DNA from: a virus
Strand: one strand, 5' to 3'
Virus record (IMG/VR): IMGVR_UViG_3300050821_007708
Location: 1 to 50,423 of that record
DNA: 50,423 nucleotides
Shown here: one piece after another, positions 47,291 through 50,423 of the stretch
Layout: each line of letters starts with the position of its first letter
Numbering within the stretch: position 1 is the first letter of the stretch
Made by a program: the position numbers and the translations under genes
The notes under the pieces: generated by a model
Database searches by the model: none
What the model was told of the DNA's origin: nothing
What the model saw: only the letters and a program-made list of their open reading frames with translations

Positions 47291-47832
47291 TCCTTCCTCC
47301 GCAGCGACTTGAAGTGCTTGGTGTCGATGTAGTCCACAGCGCTGGTGACATCCTCGTACTCGCGGCCCTTCGCTATGCGCTGGCCGATGGCGCGTCGCCG
47401 CACCACATCGGTGGGCGCCTCTTTGAAGTTTAGCGCATACAGACCGTCTTCCAGCTGGATGATCAGCACGAACGGGATGCCATTCTTCTTGGCAGTCTCG
47501 AATCCGTTATCGATTTGGAACGACCAGAAATTCAGGGTCTGCTCGCCAGCTGTGGTGCGGAAGCTCTCGGGATGGACCAGCGCCTTCATTTCGCCAGCCG
47601 CATCGTAGGCGAAGTACAGGCCACCGCTGAGCGTGCCGGCGCCGATGTGGCAGGGGCAGAAGTTCAGCTTCCAGCTCTTCGCGAGCCGCTCCAGGATGTC
47701 GACCTCGTCCATCATCCGCTCGACGCTACAGCTGAACGGATCGACGGTGCCGGTCAGGCCGCTGGGTCGCGGACCCTTGCGCTCGTCCATGATCCTGGCG
47801 TACTCGCGCTGCTTTTCTTCCAATCGACCCAT
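47287..47832 (-). CDS. hypothetical protein, 181 aa
   Basis: ATG 47832 has GGAG 7 bases upstream. The N-terminus is helical (LEEKQREYARIMDERKG), with a central alpha/beta domain (NFCPCHIGAGTLSGGLYFAY, FVLIIQLEDGLYALNFK) and a basic C-terminus (DTKHFKSLRRKE). No family recognised; possibly an early regulatory or nucleotide-related protein. Confidence 0.75.
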   Translation of the reverse strand: MGRLEEKQREYARIMDERKGPRPSGLTGTVDPFSCSVERMMDEVDILERLAKSWKLNFCPCHIGAGTLSGGLYFAYDAAGEMKALVHPESFRTTAGEQTLNFWSFQIDNGFETAKKNGIPFVLIIQLEDGLYALNFKEAPTDVVRRRAIGQRIAKGREYEDVTSAVDYIDTKHFKSLRRKE

Positions 47833-47912
47833 GCTATACTCCGTTCATGCACTCACTGACTGCCAAGCCTACGACCCCAACTCGCCCGTAAGGGCGTTCG
47901 ATGCTTTTGCAT

Positions 47913-47989
47913 CAGGGAGTAGCTCAGCCTGGTAGAGTCTCCGGCCCGGAACCGGATTGTCGCTGGTTCAAATCCAGCCTCCCTGACCA
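47913..47989 (+). tRNA. tRNA-Pro (CGG), with C at position 33
   Basis: A full cloverleaf with encoded CCA: acceptor CAGGGAG/CTCCCTG, D arm GCTC/GAGT, anticodon arm TCCGG-CCCGGAA-CCGGA, T arm GCTGG-TTCAAAT-CCAGC. The anticodon reads CGG. Position 33, almost always U, is C. It lies on the + strand between minus-strand genes and ends 2 bases from the 3' end of the next one. Confidence 0.9.
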
Positions 47990-47991
47990 CC

Positions 47992-48255
47992 TCACAACAG
48001 CTCAACCTGTTCTGCTGGGATAAAGCACTCGTACTCGTGGCCCTCCAACACCAACTCGATGCTGTGGGCACCCACGTGTACGTCAACGATCCTACGCTCC
48101 TGTCCACGCCAGCTGGGCTTGCTGTGACCGAACGGCTGACCGTTGTGATCGCTGGTGACGCGAACCATACGACCCATCAGTCCGTCCACGATGGCCTTCT
48201 GGGTCGTGCGAATTATGTACATCCCATCTCGGGCGATGTCTGCCGCGGTGGTCAT
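47992..48255 (-). CDS. hypothetical protein, 87 aa
   Basis: ATG 48255 overlaps the previous stop (ATGA). It has a helical start (TTAADIARDGMYIIRTTQKA), then a beta-rich basic part (RGQERRIVDVHVGAHSIELV) ending EYECFIPAEQVELL, possibly a small SH3-like or KOW-like barrel. Function unknown. Confidence 0.7.
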   Translation of the reverse strand: MTTAADIARDGMYIIRTTQKAIVDGLMGRMVRVTSDHNGQPFGHSKPSWRGQERRIVDVHVGAHSIELVLEGHEYECFIPAEQVELL

Positions 48256-48390
48256 TTCAGCTCCCTGATGTTCTGATCTATGAAGGCCTTTTTGTGACAT
48301 CCGCACACATGGAGCTGCAGGACACAAAGGCGCCACTTCGCGGCGTTTCGGCATGGCCGGCCGCCGCGGGCCAGCGCCTCGCACTTGGGC

Positions 48391-48404
<14 letters not shown>
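48252..48404 (-). CDS. 50-aa Cys/His-rich zinc peptide
   Basis: GTG 48404 overlaps the end of rtcB by 14 bases; ATG 48434 in the same frame is an alternative that would overlap by 44. It contains KCEALARGGRPCRNAAKW and CVLQLHVCGCHKK, which could bind one zinc. Basic throughout, so RNA or DNA contact is possible. The gene directly follows rtcB and is probably coupled to it. Confidence 0.55.
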
Positions 48405-49635
<1,231 letters not shown>

Positions 49636-49764
49636 ATCGTCCTCCTCAGGAGCTTAGAGCGGGACCCTTCGCCCAGTGTCGCAAGAACCGGGGGCGCGAC
49701 ATCCCTACTTGCTTCAACACTGTTGGGTTGCACCCAACTAAGGCCCCTGTCTAAGCACCCGAAC

Positions 49765-49840
49765 TGGCTGGGAGGGCAGGTCTCGAACCTGCGACCAGGC
49801 GATTAACAGTCGCCGGCTCTACCAGCTGAGCTACCTCCCA
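49765..49840 (-). tRNA. tRNA-Asn (GTT)
   Basis: A full cloverleaf with encoded CCA: acceptor TGGGAGG/CCTCCCA, D arm GCTC-AGCTGGTA-GAGC, anticodon loop CTGTTAA, T arm GCAGG-TTCGAGA-CCTGC. It lies about 130 bases upstream of rtcB in the same direction and may be on the same transcript. Confidence 0.95.
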
Positions 49841-50137
49841 AAATCTGTTGCATCCCCCTCTAGCCGCATACCCGAAGGCAAGATGCGATTCGAGGGTTCA
49901 GCTCAGCCGTACTTTCCGGCTGTCAGCCGTCTTCCCCGGCAGCCATCGCCTGTATGGTCGGCGAGTACCTTCGCGATTCAAGCTTCCCGGGTCGTCGCAC
50001 ATTGAAGTGAGGTGGTTGAAAGCACCGCCGCCCGGGCCTGCAAATCTTGCCACACTTTCGTAGGGGCCACGCCGGTCTGCCCGACCTGTATGAGGGCTCC
50101 TCGGGGCCTGGCCTAGGCCCTTCCTGGAGTTGACTAG
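49841..50137 (-). other. gene-free interval between ssb and tRNA-Asn
   Basis: About 300 bases with no credible gene on either strand. On the minus strand GGGCCT-AGGCC-AGGCCC (50125-50109) forms a hairpin about 13 bases after the ssb stop, without a T run, so it is at best a weak terminator or 3'-end protector. The remainder shows no promoter I can support. Confidence 0.4.
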
Positions 50138-50423
50138 CTAGAACGGGATGTCGTCGTCGAAGCCATCGTCTTCGGTGCCGTGGTCGCCGCTTCCGCGCTC
50201 ATCGCGACTGCCGCGCTGGTCACGGGGCTCATCGCGCCGAGTCGTGCGCTCACTGCTACGCCCAGTCGACGCAGACCGGCCTCCACGATCATTGCCACCT
50301 CGCGCGGGCTTGTCCTCACGCTTGGTTCCGCGATCATTTCCGCGGGAAGGGCGGTCATCATCACGATCTTTGCCCGAATCTCTGCCACGATTGTCAAGCA
50401 GCTGGAGGAGGTCGACAATGAGT
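50138..50423 (-). CDS. ssb: single-stranded DNA-binding protein, C-terminal part (partial)
   Basis: The frame enters from beyond the window end and stops at TAG 50140-50138, giving 95 residues. After a short helix (LIVDLLQLLDNRG) there is a disordered Arg/Asp/Gly/Ser linker (repeated GGNDRGG- and RGSRDERG-like units) and the acidic tip GFDDDIPF, the classic SSB tail that binds replication and repair proteins. The OB-fold domain lies outside the window. It implies that this minus-strand unit is replication-linked and early or middle. Confidence 0.85.
   Translation of the reverse strand, partial: LIVDLLQLLDNRGRDSGKDRDDDRPSRGNDRGTKREDKPARGGNDRGGRSASTGRSSERTTRRDEPRDQRGSRDERGSGDHGTEDDGFDDDIPF

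Noticed and set aside
49848-50063. 71-codon + strand frame between ssb and tRNA-Asn
   Set aside because: No ribosome site, poor codon usage and Arg/Pro/Ser-rich random-like sequence.

Overview
This window is part of a tailed double-stranded DNA phage genome, most probably a podovirus (short tail) of a GC-rich Gram-negative host. The evidence is a major capsid protein of the HK97 fold next to a scaffold-like protein, P22-type tail accessory proteins without a recognisable tape-measure gene, a giant polyvalent virion protein, a GH19 endolysin with nested inner and outer spanin genes (which implies an outer membrane), and host-type sigma70 promoters, many with an extended -10 (TGnTAnnnT). Codons prefer G or C in third position. 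Terminase is not visible and should lie before base 1. No integrase, repressor or CRISPR array was seen.

Layout. From base 1 to about 44.4 kb nearly everything is on the + strand. At 0.2-6.2 kb is the head module: small head-region genes, a frameshifted DUF932-like gene, scaffold, a cement-like protein and the major capsid protein, with several promoter/terminator pairs. At 6.3-16.2 kb is an accessory stretch of about 30 mostly tiny genes joined by ATGA, GTGA or TAATG overlaps. Many encode zinc-knuckle or single-membrane-span peptides. The stretch also holds two virion-type proteins, a lipoprotein and a heme-oxygenase-like diiron protein. At 16.25-16.74 kb is an RNA region with one CAU tRNA and a 213-nt interrupted tRNA-like element. 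A C1q-like gene on the minus strand follows. At 17.5-28.7 kb is the tail module (connector, P22 gp4/gp10-like proteins, FN3 protein, fibres). At 28.7-42.7 kb come a small gene, a GNAT acetyltransferase, two tandem paralogous virion proteins, a coiled-coil protein and a 3301-codon polyvalent protein gene. The lysis cassette and an endonuclease VII gene close the + strand at 42.7-44.4 kb.

From 44.3 kb to the end the genes are on the minus strand and look like the distal end of an early or middle operon. In transcription order they are SSB (partial), tRNA-Asn, RtcB, small proteins, a secreted protein, a DUF1643 protein, an HNH endonuclease and a 157-aa protein. A tRNA-Pro lies in the opposite direction among them. 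The two transcription units converge and overlap near 44.34-44.40 kb.

The most unusual points are: (1) two tRNA-like RNAs that keep the 12-bp acceptor/T-arm stack but are not decoding cloverleaves, one of which starts exactly where a strong promoter should start transcription; (2) three small +1-frame genes nested in the interdomain linkers of the giant virion protein gene, each with its own ribosome binding site and with better codon usage than the host frame, plus a fourth case inside the diiron-protein gene; (3) an RtcB RNA ligase whose nucleophilic histidine is replaced by arginine; (4) hairpins that would control translation or termination in the tail module. All identifications come from reading the sequence and family knowledge; no searches were run, and percentages are hand counts.
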